DNA of 64,000 nt from Pseudomonadota bacterium. GTDB lineage: Bacteria > Pseudomonadota > Alphaproteobacteria > Acetobacterales > Acetobacteraceae. A model generated the notes under the pieces. The model saw only the letters and a list, made by a program, of their open reading frames with translations. It did not search any database and was not told the origin of the DNA. The stretch lies in the NCBI GenBank assembly GCA_021851785.1, contig JAJZBV010000008.1, positions 24,937 through 88,936 of the forward strand, read 5' to 3'. Made by a program: the position numbers and the translations under genes. Below are positions 17,975 to 28,602 of the stretch, piece after piece. Position 1 is the first letter of the stretch, and each line of letters starts with the position of its first letter.

Positions 17975-18617
17975 AACCGCCGCGGAGATTTCGGCCCTGA
18001 CGCTGCGCCTCGAAGAATGCCGCCGCCGCTATCCCGCGAGCGATCCCGAGATGGTGGCGGACGTCGTCCGGGCGGTATTGACGACGATGCACGGCGACCT
18101 CACCGCGCCGGAAACCTCGCTGCTGCACGAGATCGAGGAACTCGGCCAGGTGATCGCCAACGCCAAGGCCGAGATCGAGGCGCTGCGGGTGGACGATATC
18201 GGTTCGAGCCACATTCCGTCTGCGACCGACGAACTCGACGCCATCGTCGCCCATACCGCGATGGCGACGGAAGCGATCCTGGAAACCTGCGAAACCCTCG
18301 ACGGCATCGGCGAGCATCTCGATCCCGCCGATGCCGCCAAGCTCCAGGGCGCGACCACGCGCATCTACGAAGCGTGCAGCTTCCAAGACATCACCGGCCA
18401 GCGCATCACCAAGGTGGTGCAGACGCTGAAGCAGATCGAAAACAAGGTGACACAGATCGTCACCGCGTTCGGCGTCGGCGAGGGCGCGCCAAGGGCCGCC
18501 GGCGAGGCCGGGATGGCGGCCGCGGAGGTCGAGACGGCGCTGCTCAACGGTCCGCAACTGCCGAGCCTCGCCATGGATCAGTCCGATATCGACCGGCTGC
18601 TCGCGAGTTTCGACTGA
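17967..18617 (+). CDS. cheZ: CheY-P phosphatase CheZ-like protein
   Basis: The 216-residue helical protein carries the catalytic CheZ motif around YEACSFQDITGQRITKVVQTLKQIE (about residues 132-156), where the aspartate and glutamine act in dephosphorylation of CheY-P. The C-terminal tail DQSDIDRLLASFD is the CheY-docking peptide. Its 8-bp overlap with cheY supports a regulator-phosphatase pair. The stop shares a base with the next start (TGATG). Confidence 0.88.
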   Translation: MPETAAEISALTLRLEECRRRYPASDPEMVADVVRAVLTTMHGDLTAPETSLLHEIEELGQVIANAKAEIEALRVDDIGSSHIPSATDELDAIVAHTAMATEAILETCETLDGIGEHLDPADAAKLQGATTRIYEACSFQDITGQRITKVVQTLKQIENKVTQIVTAFGVGEGAPRAAGEAGMAAAEVETALLNGPQLPSLAMDQSDIDRLLASFD

Positions 18618-21600
18618 TGCGCGCGGCACTGTTCGCAACCATGCTTTGTGCGCTCGCGCCGGCGGCGTGGGCGGCGGATACCGCCGTCACCCCGGTTTCG
18701 GTGCCGGTGCGCATCGGCGAGCATGACGGGTTCGGGCGTGTCGTTTTCGATTTTCCCAAGCCGCCGGCCTGGCGGATGGAACGCCATGGCGACGAGGTGA
18801 CGCTTTCTTTCGCCGCCGAGGATCAGGTGATCGCGCCCGGCGGCGCGGTGCCACGCAATGTCCGCGCGATTGCCGGCGGCGCCGGCCAGGCGGTGATCCG
18901 TGTCGTCCCCGGCGCCGAACTCCGGGTGACGCGGATCGGGAACCGTCTCGCGCTCGACGTTCTCTCCCCATCTCCCGCCCGCGCGTCTTCGCCGGCGCCA
19001 CCCGCCACCCCTGCGCCGGCCGCTGCCGCGACACCGGCGCCGCCGCGTCTTGCGGCCATCAAACGGCATCTGCCCAAGGCGATGCCGGCGCTGGTGCCGG
19101 CGGCGGCGGCGGTGCCCATGGCGGCTCCGCCGCCGTCCGTCGCGCCAGATACGGCCCCTGCCGCCGTGACCGCGACCGCCGATGTCGACGGCGTGCCGGC
19201 CGGCGCGGTCGCGCGCGTGGATGCCAGGGACGCCAATGCGGGCGCCAATGCGGACGCCAATGGGACGAACACCGGCGCTGCGCCGCGGCGCAGCCTGCCG
19301 GACATCGTCGCGACGCTGCCCGGCGCCGTCGGCCCGATGGCGCTCGCCGCGATGCGGGTCGATCCGCCCGCCGAATGGGGCGGGGCCGCGATCCTGCTGC
19401 CATTCGCGCCGGGCACCGGGGCGGCGGCGTTCCGTCGCGGCGGCGAGGCGCTGGTGGTGTTCGACGAGGTGCGCCCGGTCGATCTCGCCAGCTTGCGCGG
19501 CGATCCGTTCTTCGGCCACGCCGTGGTTCAGGAGCTTCCCGCCGGGACGCTGCTGCGCCTGCCGCTCGCGCCGGAGGCTTCGCTCGCGCTGCGCCCGAGC
19601 GGGCGCGGCTGGCTGGTCGTGGAAACGGTGAAGCCGCCCAGCCTGACACCGATCGACCCCGCGACCGAGGCCGCCGGCCAGGAGGAACCGCAGCCGGCAC
19701 CAAAGGGTGGGGGCAAAGCGGAGGCCCGGAAAGGGGGGGCGGGGGATCCCCGAGCGGCGCCGCCAAAACCGTCCGGCGCGATGGACGTCACGCTGGTTGC
19801 GCATAACGCCGCCCATGTCGTCATGCTCGACGATCCCGAGACCGGCGGCAATCTGCTCGTCGGAACCCAGAGCCGCGCCGGCGAGGGCGTCGAGGTCTCG
19901 CGCCATGCGCCGGAATTCGCGCTTCTCGCGAGCTGGATGGGGGTCGCGGTGGAAGCCTTCTCCGACCGCCCGGTGCTGCGGGTCACCAAGAACGGATTTC
20001 TGCTCAGCGCCGGGGGCGAGCTGCCCGGCCTCGCGGTATCGGCGATCATGCCCGGCGCGGCGGCGCTGGCCCGGGCGATGACCCTTACCCGCCATTTCGA
20101 TTTTCCTGACCTGCCGGCGTCGGTTTTGCAGCGCCATCTGCAAGCGGCGATCGACGACGCGGCCGCCGTGCCGGCGCGCGCGCGCGGTGCTGCGCGGCGC
20201 GACGTCGCTGCGACGATGATCGCGCTCGGCCTCGGGCCGGAGGCGGAAGCCGTGCTCCGCCTCGCCACAATCGAAGACCCCATGGCGGCGAACGATCCCG
20301 ATACGATCGGCCTCGCCGCGATCGCCGCCCTGCTCGCGGCGCGGCCCGCCGAGGCCGCGGGCATCGATGATCCGCGCCTGCCGGCCAGCGATGAACTCAC
20401 CCTCTGGCGCGCCGTGCGGCGGGCGATGCTGGATGCGCATAGCGAGGCGGCGGCAGCCGGCTTCGCCGCCGAAACCCGGCTGATCCTCGCCTATCCCGGC
20501 GGCTTGCACGCGCGGCTGCTGCCGCTCGCCGCCGAGACCATGGCGCAGGGCGGCCAGGTCGCCGCGGCGGCGGCACTGCTCGCCGAGCAGAAAAACGATC
20601 CGAGCCTCGATTTCGCCCGTGCCCTCGCCGCCGAAAAGCAAGGCGACGACAAGGCGGCGCTGGCGCTCTATGACCGGCTCGCCAACAGCCCGGACCGGCT
20701 GGTCCATGCCCGCGCGGCGCGGCGGGCGGTGGAGATGCGGCTCGCCAGCGGCGCGCTGACCCCGACCCAGGCCGCCGAAGCCGAAGACCGGCTGCTCTAT
20801 GCCTGGCGTGGCGACGGGCGCGAATTGGCGGCGCGGCTGCGGCTTGCGGCGCTCCGCCAGCAGGCCGGGCAATGGCGCCAGGAACTCGCCTTGCTGCGCG
20901 AGAGCGAAACCCTGTTTCCCGCCGACCGGCCGACTATCCATGCCCGCCTGCTCGACGCTTTCGCCGATCTTCTGCACAGCGATAGCGAGGCGACGCTGTC
21001 GCCGCTCGATCTCGTCGCCCTGGTGCAGGAAAATAGCGATCTCCTGCCCGAGGGACCGGCCGGCGAATCGCTGGTCGCGCATTTCGCCGACCAATTGACC
21101 GCGCTCGATCTGCCCGGCCAGGCGGCGCAGGTCTTCGAGAAACTCATCAAACACGCGACCAGCGCCGGCGCGCGGGCCAAATTCGGCGCGCGGCTCGCGG
21201 CCCTCCGCCTCGATGAGCATGATTATGCCGGCGCGCAGGCGGCGCTCGATGCCTCGAACGGCGACGGGCTGTCGCCGGCGCTGCTCGCCGAGCGGGCGCT
21301 TCTCGCCGCCCGGGTCGCGGCGGGGCGCGGCAATCTGTCGCTCGCGATGTCGCTGCTCGCCGACCAGAGCGGCGCCGACGCCAGCGAAACCCGCGCGAGT
21401 CTCCTGGAGGCGGCCCATGATTGGCCAGCGGCGGAAACCGCTCTCGCCGCCTACGTCGCCATGGTGGTGCCGGCGGATGGGCCGCTTTCGGACAATGGCA
21501 GCCGGGTCGTTCTGCGTCTCGCCAGCGCCGCGGCGGAGGCGAATGACGAGGCGAAGCTCGCCGAACTCGCGCATACCTACGGCGATCGCTTCGCCGAGGG

Positions 21601-21745
21601 GCCGCTTGCGCAGATGTTCCGTGTGCTGACCGGCAAGCCGGTGCAGGGGGTCAGCGATCTGCCGCAGATCACCAAGGGAATCGCCGCCGCGCGCGCCCTT
21701 CCGGTGGCGCTACAGGCCCTCGGCGCGGGTCTGCCGGCGAATTGA
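18617..21745 (+). CDS. large exported repeat protein coupled to cheZ, function unknown
   Basis: The 1042-residue protein starts with a signal peptide (MRAALFATMLCALAPAAWA). Residues 25-115 look like an AMIN-type beta domain (VPVRIGEHDGFGRVVFDFPKPP, then LRVTRIGNRLALDVLSP). A Pro/Ala linker follows, then a beta-rich middle part, and from about residue 500 to the end Ala/Leu-rich helical repeats in TPR or HEAT style. A long Gly/Lys linker with a G7 run lies near 19732. It shares the TGATG junction with cheZ and ends the motility operon. The export signal and operon suggest a periplasmic motility or envelope role; I do not recognise a characterised homologue. Confidence 0.75.
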   Translation: MRAALFATMLCALAPAAWAADTAVTPVSVPVRIGEHDGFGRVVFDFPKPPAWRMERHGDEVTLSFAAEDQVIAPGGAVPRNVRAIAGGAGQAVIRVVPGAELRVTRIGNRLALDVLSPSPARASSPAPPATPAPAAAATPAPPRLAAIKRHLPKAMPALVPAAAAVPMAAPPPSVAPDTAPAAVTATADVDGVPAGAVARVDARDANAGANADANGTNTGAAPRRSLPDIVATLPGAVGPMALAAMRVDPPAEWGGAAILLPFAPGTGAAAFRRGGEALVVFDEVRPVDLASLRGDPFFGHAVVQELPAGTLLRLPLAPEASLALRPSGRGWLVVETVKPPSLTPIDPATEAAGQEEPQPAPKGGGKAEARKGGAGDPRAAPPKPSGAMDVTLVAHNAAHVVMLDDPETGGNLLVGTQSRAGEGVEVSRHAPEFALLASWMGVAVEAFSDRPVLRVTKNGFLLSAGGELPGLAVSAIMPGAAALARAMTLTRHFDFPDLPASVLQRHLQAAIDDAAAVPARARGAARRDVAATMIALGLGPEAEAVLRLATIEDPMAANDPDTIGLAAIAALLAARPAEAAGIDDPRLPASDELTLWRAVRRAMLDAHSEAAAAGFAAETRLILAYPGGLHARLLPLAAETMAQGGQVAAAAALLAEQKNDPSLDFARALAAEKQGDDKAALALYDRLANSPDRLVHARAARRAVEMRLASGALTPTQAAEAEDRLLYAWRGDGRELAARLRLAALRQQAGQWRQELALLRESETLFPADRPTIHARLLDAFADLLHSDSEATLSPLDLVALVQENSDLLPEGPAGESLVAHFADQLTALDLPGQAAQVFEKLIKHATSAGARAKFGARLAALRLDEHDYAGAQAALDASNGDGLSPALLAERALLAARVAAGRGNLSLAMSLLADQSGADASETRASLLEAAHDWPAAETALAAYVAMVVPADGPLSDNGSRVVLRLASAAAEANDEAKLAELAHTYGDRFAEGPLAQMFRVLTGKPVQGVSDLPQITKGIAAARALPVALQALGAGLPAN

Positions 21746-21869
21746 GCCGCGCCGGCGGGAGCGCAATTTTGGCCTTGCGCTGAGGGCCCGCTTCGCTTAT
21801 GCCCCGCCCTTCCTGGCCCAAGGGGGCAATCGCCCAACAGGCCGTCTGCTGGTAGGACAGGGGTACGCG

Positions 21870-22337
21870 ATGAACGCACTCAGCCCGCTGGGGATGGTCT
21901 CGGAGAATCCGAGCAGCAACCAGGCTTTTTCTGGCCCCGATGCGGAGCCAACCGACGCGGCGGCGAAGGATTATTTCGTCGAGCGCGACGGACAGCGTTT
22001 CGCCGGCATGCATTTGCTGGTCGATCTCTGGGGGGCCGACAATCTCGGCGATCCGGCGCCGATCGATGCCGCCCTGCGCGAGGCCGCCCTGGCCGCGGGG
22101 GCGACTATCCTGCACAGCCATTTCCATCATTTCTCGCCCAATGGCGGGGTATCCGGCGTGGTCGTGCTGGCCGAGAGCCACATCTCCATCCACACTTGGC
22201 CGGAGCGGAATTTCGCCGCCGTCGATATCTTCATGTGCGGCGATTGCGATCCTTACCAGTCCATCGCCGTGCTCCGCGCCGCCTTCACGCCTGACCGCGT
22301 CGATCTCGACGAGCGCCGGCGCGGCCTCGTGCGCTGA
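21870..22337 (+). CDS. speD: S-adenosylmethionine decarboxylase proenzyme
   Basis: SpeD makes decarboxylated SAM, the aminopropyl donor for spermidine. The 155-residue prokaryotic-type proenzyme has the self-cleavage site in AESHISIHTWPE, where the serine becomes the pyruvoyl group, and the FMCGDCDPYQSI segment with the conserved cysteine. About 35 residues precede the usual N-terminus, so a start further in (near GMHLLVDLWG) cannot be excluded; ATG 21870 has a GACAGGGG site upstream. The stop overlaps the speE start. Confidence 0.95.
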   Translation: MNALSPLGMVSENPSSNQAFSGPDAEPTDAAAKDYFVERDGQRFAGMHLLVDLWGADNLGDPAPIDAALREAALAAGATILHSHFHHFSPNGGVSGVVVLAESHISIHTWPERNFAAVDIFMCGDCDPYQSIAVLRAAFTPDRVDLDERRRGLVR

Positions 22338-23200
22338 TGCCGGGTGAGGTCTGGGCGAACGAAACGCTGTACCCGAGCTGGGGGCAGCGTTTCATGGTGG
22401 TGCGCGAACTCGCCCGCGTGCAAAGCGCTTTCCAGGACATCATGATCTTCGAGAGCGCCGCGCATGGGCGGGTCATGCTGCTCGACGGTGTCGTGCAGAT
22501 CACCGAGGCCGATGAATTCGTCTATCAGGAAATGATCGCCCATGTGCCGCTTCTCGCGCATGGCGCGGCGGCGCGGGTGCTCATCATCGGCGCCGGCGAT
22601 GGCGGCGTCTTGCGCCGGGTGCTCGCCCATCGCGGCACGCGACGCGCGGTGATGGTGGAGATCGATGGCGAGGTGATCCGTCTGGCCCGCGAATTCATGC
22701 CCGCGATCGCCGGTGATGCCTGGGACGATCCGCGCGCCGAAATCATCGTCGGCGACGGCATCGATTACGTCAAACGCGCGCCGGATGCCGCCTTCGATGT
22801 CATCATCGTCGATTCCACCGACCCGATCGGGGTGGGCGAGGTCTTGTTCACCGACGCGTTCTATGCTCATTCCGCGCGGATCCTCTCGCCTCGCGGCCTC
22901 ATCGTCAACCAGTGCGGCGTGCCCTTCATGCAGGCCGACGAGCTGCGCGAGACCAGCGCCCGGCGCGCCCGTTTCTTTCCCCATGTCGGCGCCTATGTCG
23001 CGGCGGTGCCGACCTATGTCGGCGGCTTCATGACCCTCGGCTTCGCCGCCAAGGTGCCGGGGCTGGATGCGGTCGCGCCGGGCGAAATCCGCGCCCGCGC
23101 CGAACGCGCCGGCATTCTCGGGACGACGCGCTATTGGACGCCGGAGATCCACGCCGGGGCTTTTTCCCTGCCGCCCTATATCGCCGCGGCCCTGGCGTAA
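22337..23200 (+). CDS. speE: spermidine synthase
   Basis: SpeE transfers the aminopropyl group from decarboxylated SAM to putrescine and releases methylthioadenosine. The 287-residue protein has the nucleotide-binding motif LIIGAGDGGVLRRVLAH, DGIDYVK, and the DSTDPIGVGEVLF substrate loop. Overlap with speD (TGATG) makes the two-gene polyamine operon. The by-product links to the RubisCO-like protein and cupin at 36.5-38.2 kb. Confidence 0.95.
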   Translation: MPGEVWANETLYPSWGQRFMVVRELARVQSAFQDIMIFESAAHGRVMLLDGVVQITEADEFVYQEMIAHVPLLAHGAAARVLIIGAGDGGVLRRVLAHRGTRRAVMVEIDGEVIRLAREFMPAIAGDAWDDPRAEIIVGDGIDYVKRAPDAAFDVIIVDSTDPIGVGEVLFTDAFYAHSARILSPRGLIVNQCGVPFMQADELRETSARRARFFPHVGAYVAAVPTYVGGFMTLGFAAKVPGLDAVAPGEIRARAERAGILGTTRYWTPEIHAGAFSLPPYIAAALA

Positions 23201-23233
23201 CGGTTGCGGCGTAACGGTTGCGGCGTAACGGCG
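23194..23233. repeat. 14-bp tandem repeat between speE and the LysR gene
   Basis: GGCGTAACGGTTGC is present twice, and a third copy is partial (GGCGTAACGG). It starts inside the last codons of speE and fills the gap to the converging LysR gene. Confidence 0.7.
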
Positions 23234-23238
23234 CGGCC

Positions 23239-24117
23239 TCACGCCGCCGGGCGAAGCCCGAGCGTCGCCGCCAGGCTCTCGCGAATGAAGCCGACCAGCG
23301 GCGCGACCAGCGCGCTCCGTCCCTCGCTATCACCGAAAATCGCCATCTCGGCGGTGCCGAGCCGCGGCAGTCCGGGGATTTCGCGCAAGCCCGGCGGCAG
23401 CGAGGACCGGCCGAGCACGGTCACCGCAAACCCCGCTTGCGCCGCCGCGATGACCCCGAGCAGGCTCGCCGAGGTATAGACGATCTCATGCGCGAGATTG
23501 TTCTGGCCGAGCAAGGTGAGGGCGCGATCGCGAAACATGCAGCCGGCCGGGAGCATGGCGAGCGGCAGCGGCCGGGCGCGCGGGTCGGGGGGCGTGAAAT
23601 CCTCGGCCCCGACCCAGGCGAGGGTTTCGGTCCAGATCGGCGTGCCGGCGGTTTCGCCCTCGCGCCGCTTGCCGATGGCGAGATCGAGCAGCCCCTTGTC
23701 GCAGGCGGCGCGCAGTTCCTGACTGCGCCCGACCTGCACCTCGAGCCGCACCTCGGGATAGGTGCGGGCGAAGCGCGAGAGGATCGGCGCGAGATGCTGC
23801 GGCACGAAATGATCGGCAACGCCGAGGCGCAAATGCCCGGCCATCGGCGGCGCGATCAGCCGCCGCACCGCCTCGTCGTTCAAGGCGAGCAGGCGGCGGG
23901 CATAGACCAGCAATAATTCGCCATCGCGGGTGAGCGCGATGCTGCGGCTGGTGCGGACGAAAACGCGCTTGCCGACCACCTCCTCGAGCCGCTTGATCTT
24001 GAGGCTGATCGCCGATTGCGTGAGGCCGAGGGCGGTGCCGGCGGCGGTGAAGCTGCCTTCGCCGGCCACCGCGACGAAAGAGCGGAGCAGATCGAGATCG
24101 AGATCGGGATAGCGCAT
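23239..24117 (-). CDS. LysR-family transcriptional regulator
   Basis: The 292-residue protein has the N-terminal winged helix-turn-helix LLRSFVAVAGEGSFTAAGTALGLTQSAISLKIKRLEE (residues 9-45), followed by a periplasmic-binding-like effector domain (GHLRLGVADHFVPQHLAPIL onward). It resembles the LrhA/HexA-like branch, but the target and effector are unknown. ATG 24117 is chosen because upstream in-frame sequence is Pro/Thr-rich and overlaps the DUF2076 gene. It lies 10 bp after that gene on the same strand, so the two may be co-transcribed. Confidence 0.85.
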   Translation of the reverse strand: MRYPDLDLDLLRSFVAVAGEGSFTAAGTALGLTQSAISLKIKRLEEVVGKRVFVRTSRSIALTRDGELLLVYARRLLALNDEAVRRLIAPPMAGHLRLGVADHFVPQHLAPILSRFARTYPEVRLEVQVGRSQELRAACDKGLLDLAIGKRREGETAGTPIWTETLAWVGAEDFTPPDPRARPLPLAMLPAGCMFRDRALTLLGQNNLAHEIVYTSASLLGVIAAAQAGFAVTVLGRSSLPPGLREIPGLPRLGTAEMAIFGDSEGRSALVAPLVGFIRESLAATLGLRPAA

Positions 24118-24127
24118 GGCGCGCCGG

Positions 24128-24967
24128 TCAGATATCGTCGAAAGACGTATCGAAAGACGTATCGTCGGGGCTGGTATCGTCGGGCATGTCGGCGGCATCG
24201 CTCCAGCCGCCGGCGGCGTAGTTGCCGGCATCGCCTTGCGGGGCGTCGTTCTGGGCGGTGTCCCAGGCGGAGGAGGGCTCAGGCTGATTGGTGGCATTGT
24301 CCCACGGGTTGGGCGCCTCCGGCGCCGCGCCGGGCACGCCGGTCGGCCCGGCGGACCAGGGCGAGGCGGCCGGCTCCGTCATCCCGAAGCCGCCGGCCTC
24401 GGCATGGCGGGGCGATAAAAGATCCATCAGCGCATTGCCGACCACCATGCCGCCGGCAACGCCGGCCGCCGTGGTCAGCGCCGAGCCGAGAAAGCCGGAG
24501 CCCTGGCGTTGGAACATGCCCGGCTGATAATTCGGCGGATATTGCGGTGGCGGCGCGTAGGCCGGCTGCGGCCCGGGTTGCGGGCCCGGCTGCGGGCCCG
24601 GCGCGGCCGCTTGCGCGCCAGCCCCGAACAACCCGCCGAAAAACCCGCTCGACCGTGGCGCCCCTTGCGGCGATGCCGGCGGCGCCGCGGCAAGAAGCTG
24701 GCGCGCCTGATCGAGATCGGCCTGCATCTGGCGGATGCGGTTCTGCGCCTCGGCGAGCGCGTGTTCCTGGACGAAAGCGGTCTGGGTGATGCGATAGCGC
24801 GCCGCCGGGTAGCGCGCGAACAGATCGGCGATCAGCGCATCCGCTTCCGGGTCGATCGGCGGCAGCGCCGGCGCCGTCGCCGGAACCGAGCCCGCGAAGC
24901 CGCCATTCTCGGCGCCGGCGATGCGGGCGATGAAGCGGGCGATGATGTCGCGTTCCTCATTGGTCAT
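24128..24967 (-). CDS. DUF2076 domain-containing protein
   Basis: The 279-residue protein opens with MTNEERDIIARFIARIAG and YPAARYRITQTAFVQEHAL, the hallmark of DUF2076. A Pro/Gln-rich tandem stretch (PGPQPGPQPGPQP), a Gly-rich segment GFLGSALTTAAGVAGGMVVGNALMDLL, and an acidic tail with DDTSPDDTSFDTSFDD follow. The family is of unknown function, often described as periplasmic or membrane-associated; no signal peptide is visible here. Confidence 0.8.
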   Translation of the reverse strand: MTNEERDIIARFIARIAGAENGGFAGSVPATAPALPPIDPEADALIADLFARYPAARYRITQTAFVQEHALAEAQNRIRQMQADLDQARQLLAAAPPASPQGAPRSSGFFGGLFGAGAQAAAPGPQPGPQPGPQPAYAPPPQYPPNYQPGMFQRQGSGFLGSALTTAAGVAGGMVVGNALMDLLSPRHAEAGGFGMTEPAASPWSAGPTGVPGAAPEAPNPWDNATNQPEPSSAWDTAQNDAPQGDAGNYAAGGWSDAADMPDDTSPDDTSFDTSFDDI

Positions 24968-25027
24968 GGCTTTCTCCCACTTCTTCCTGATGGCGCAGTG
25001 GCCATGTGGCGGCGCGAGCCGGCGGCT

Positions 25028-25693
25028 TCAAGCCGGCGGCGCCTCGTATTTGGCGATGCGCCAGGCGGCGGGTTCGGCGGCGGCGGCTTCGTACCATTGG
25101 TCAACCAGCGGAAACCCGCGCACGGCGGCGGCATAGGCGCGGCTTTCCGGGGTGAGATCCGGCGCATAGCTCAGAAACCGCGCGACCACCGGCGCATACA
25201 TCACATCCGCGATCGTGAAGTACTCACCGAACAGATACCGGCCGCCGGCACCGAACCGCGCCCGCGTCTCGCCCCAGATCGCCTCGATCCGGTCGATATC
25301 GGCGCGCGTCTCGGCGTTTTGGCCGAAGCCGGGCGAGGCGCGGCCGAGAACCATCGGCATCATCTGACGGAGCGCGCGGAAGCCGGCATGCATCTCGGCG
25401 CTGATCGCGCGGGCATGGGCGCGGGCGAGGCTGTCCCGGGGCCAGAGCGCGGGCTCGATCTCGGCGCAATATTCGGCGATCGCGAGCGAATCCCAGACCG
25501 CGTGACCGCGATGTTCGAGATAGGGGACGAGCCCGCTCGGCGAGGCGGCCTTGATCGCCGGCGTCGCCCCGGTGCCGGACACCGGGATCACCACCTCCTC
25601 GACGGCGAGCCCGGCCAAGCGCACCGCGAGCCAGCCGCGTAGCGACCACGAGGAATAGCGCCGCGCGCCGATGAAAATTCGTCCGTCAGGCAT
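25028..25693 (-). CDS. glutathione S-transferase family protein
   Basis: The 221-residue protein has a thioredoxin-like N-terminal domain, with GARRYSSWSLRGWLAVRLAG giving the active-site serine region, SPSGLVPYLEH giving the cis-proline, and VWDSLAIAEYCAE giving the glutathione-contacting Asp-Ser pair. The all-helical C-terminal domain carries the FTIADVMYAPVVARF N-capping box. The substrate is unknown; this subgroup includes homogentisate-type and YfcF-like GSTs. ATG 25693 replaces a longer frame that lacks homology-like sequence. Confidence 0.85.
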   Translation of the reverse strand: MPDGRIFIGARRYSSWSLRGWLAVRLAGLAVEEVVIPVSGTGATPAIKAASPSGLVPYLEHRGHAVWDSLAIAEYCAEIEPALWPRDSLARAHARAISAEMHAGFRALRQMMPMVLGRASPGFGQNAETRADIDRIEAIWGETRARFGAGGRYLFGEYFTIADVMYAPVVARFLSYAPDLTPESRAYAAAVRGFPLVDQWYEAAAAEPAAWRIAKYEAPPA

Positions 25694-25759
25694 GGAACGC
25701 ATCCTCCCAAGCATGAAGGCCAGGGCGCCGCCCCGGACCCGCATCCTCACCGCGCATCC

Positions 25760-28429
<2,670 letters not shown>

Positions 28430-28464
28430 GCTGCGGCCCTCCTCAAGGATGTTAGGCATACGAG

Positions 28465-28602
28465 AGCAAAAGAGTCCTCTTTTTCTGAAGAAAAAGAAGC
28501 AAAAAGACTTCTATCCGGTTTCCTCGGCGCGGCAGTGCCTGCGGCACTGCCCAACCGGGAGAAAAGTTCTTTTTTGCAAAAAAGAACACGTTTTCTTTCC
28601 CT
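28465..28602. repeat. A/T-rich interspersed repeat, copy C
   Basis: This copy runs in the opposite order to copies A and D. A CTTTTTCTGAAGAAAAAG module comes first, then GCAAAAAGACTTC, then a perfect GC hairpin (arms GGCAGTGC / GCACTGCC, 28531-28551), then AGTTCTTTTTTGCAAAAAAG. It lies between two genes of the same strand, glyS upstream and ppdK downstream in transcription order. Confidence 0.8.

Noticed and set aside
18578..21574. A 998-codon open frame on the minus strand opposite the large exported protein
   Set aside because: It is antisense to a gene with signal peptide, linker and domain structure. Its composition (many R, G, H, A, D in no pattern) is typical of high-GC shadow frames.
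21746..21869. Possible SAM- or polyamine-sensing riboswitch before speD
   Set aside because: The 124-bp leader has some GC-rich pairing, but I could not match it to a known SAM or speF motif.
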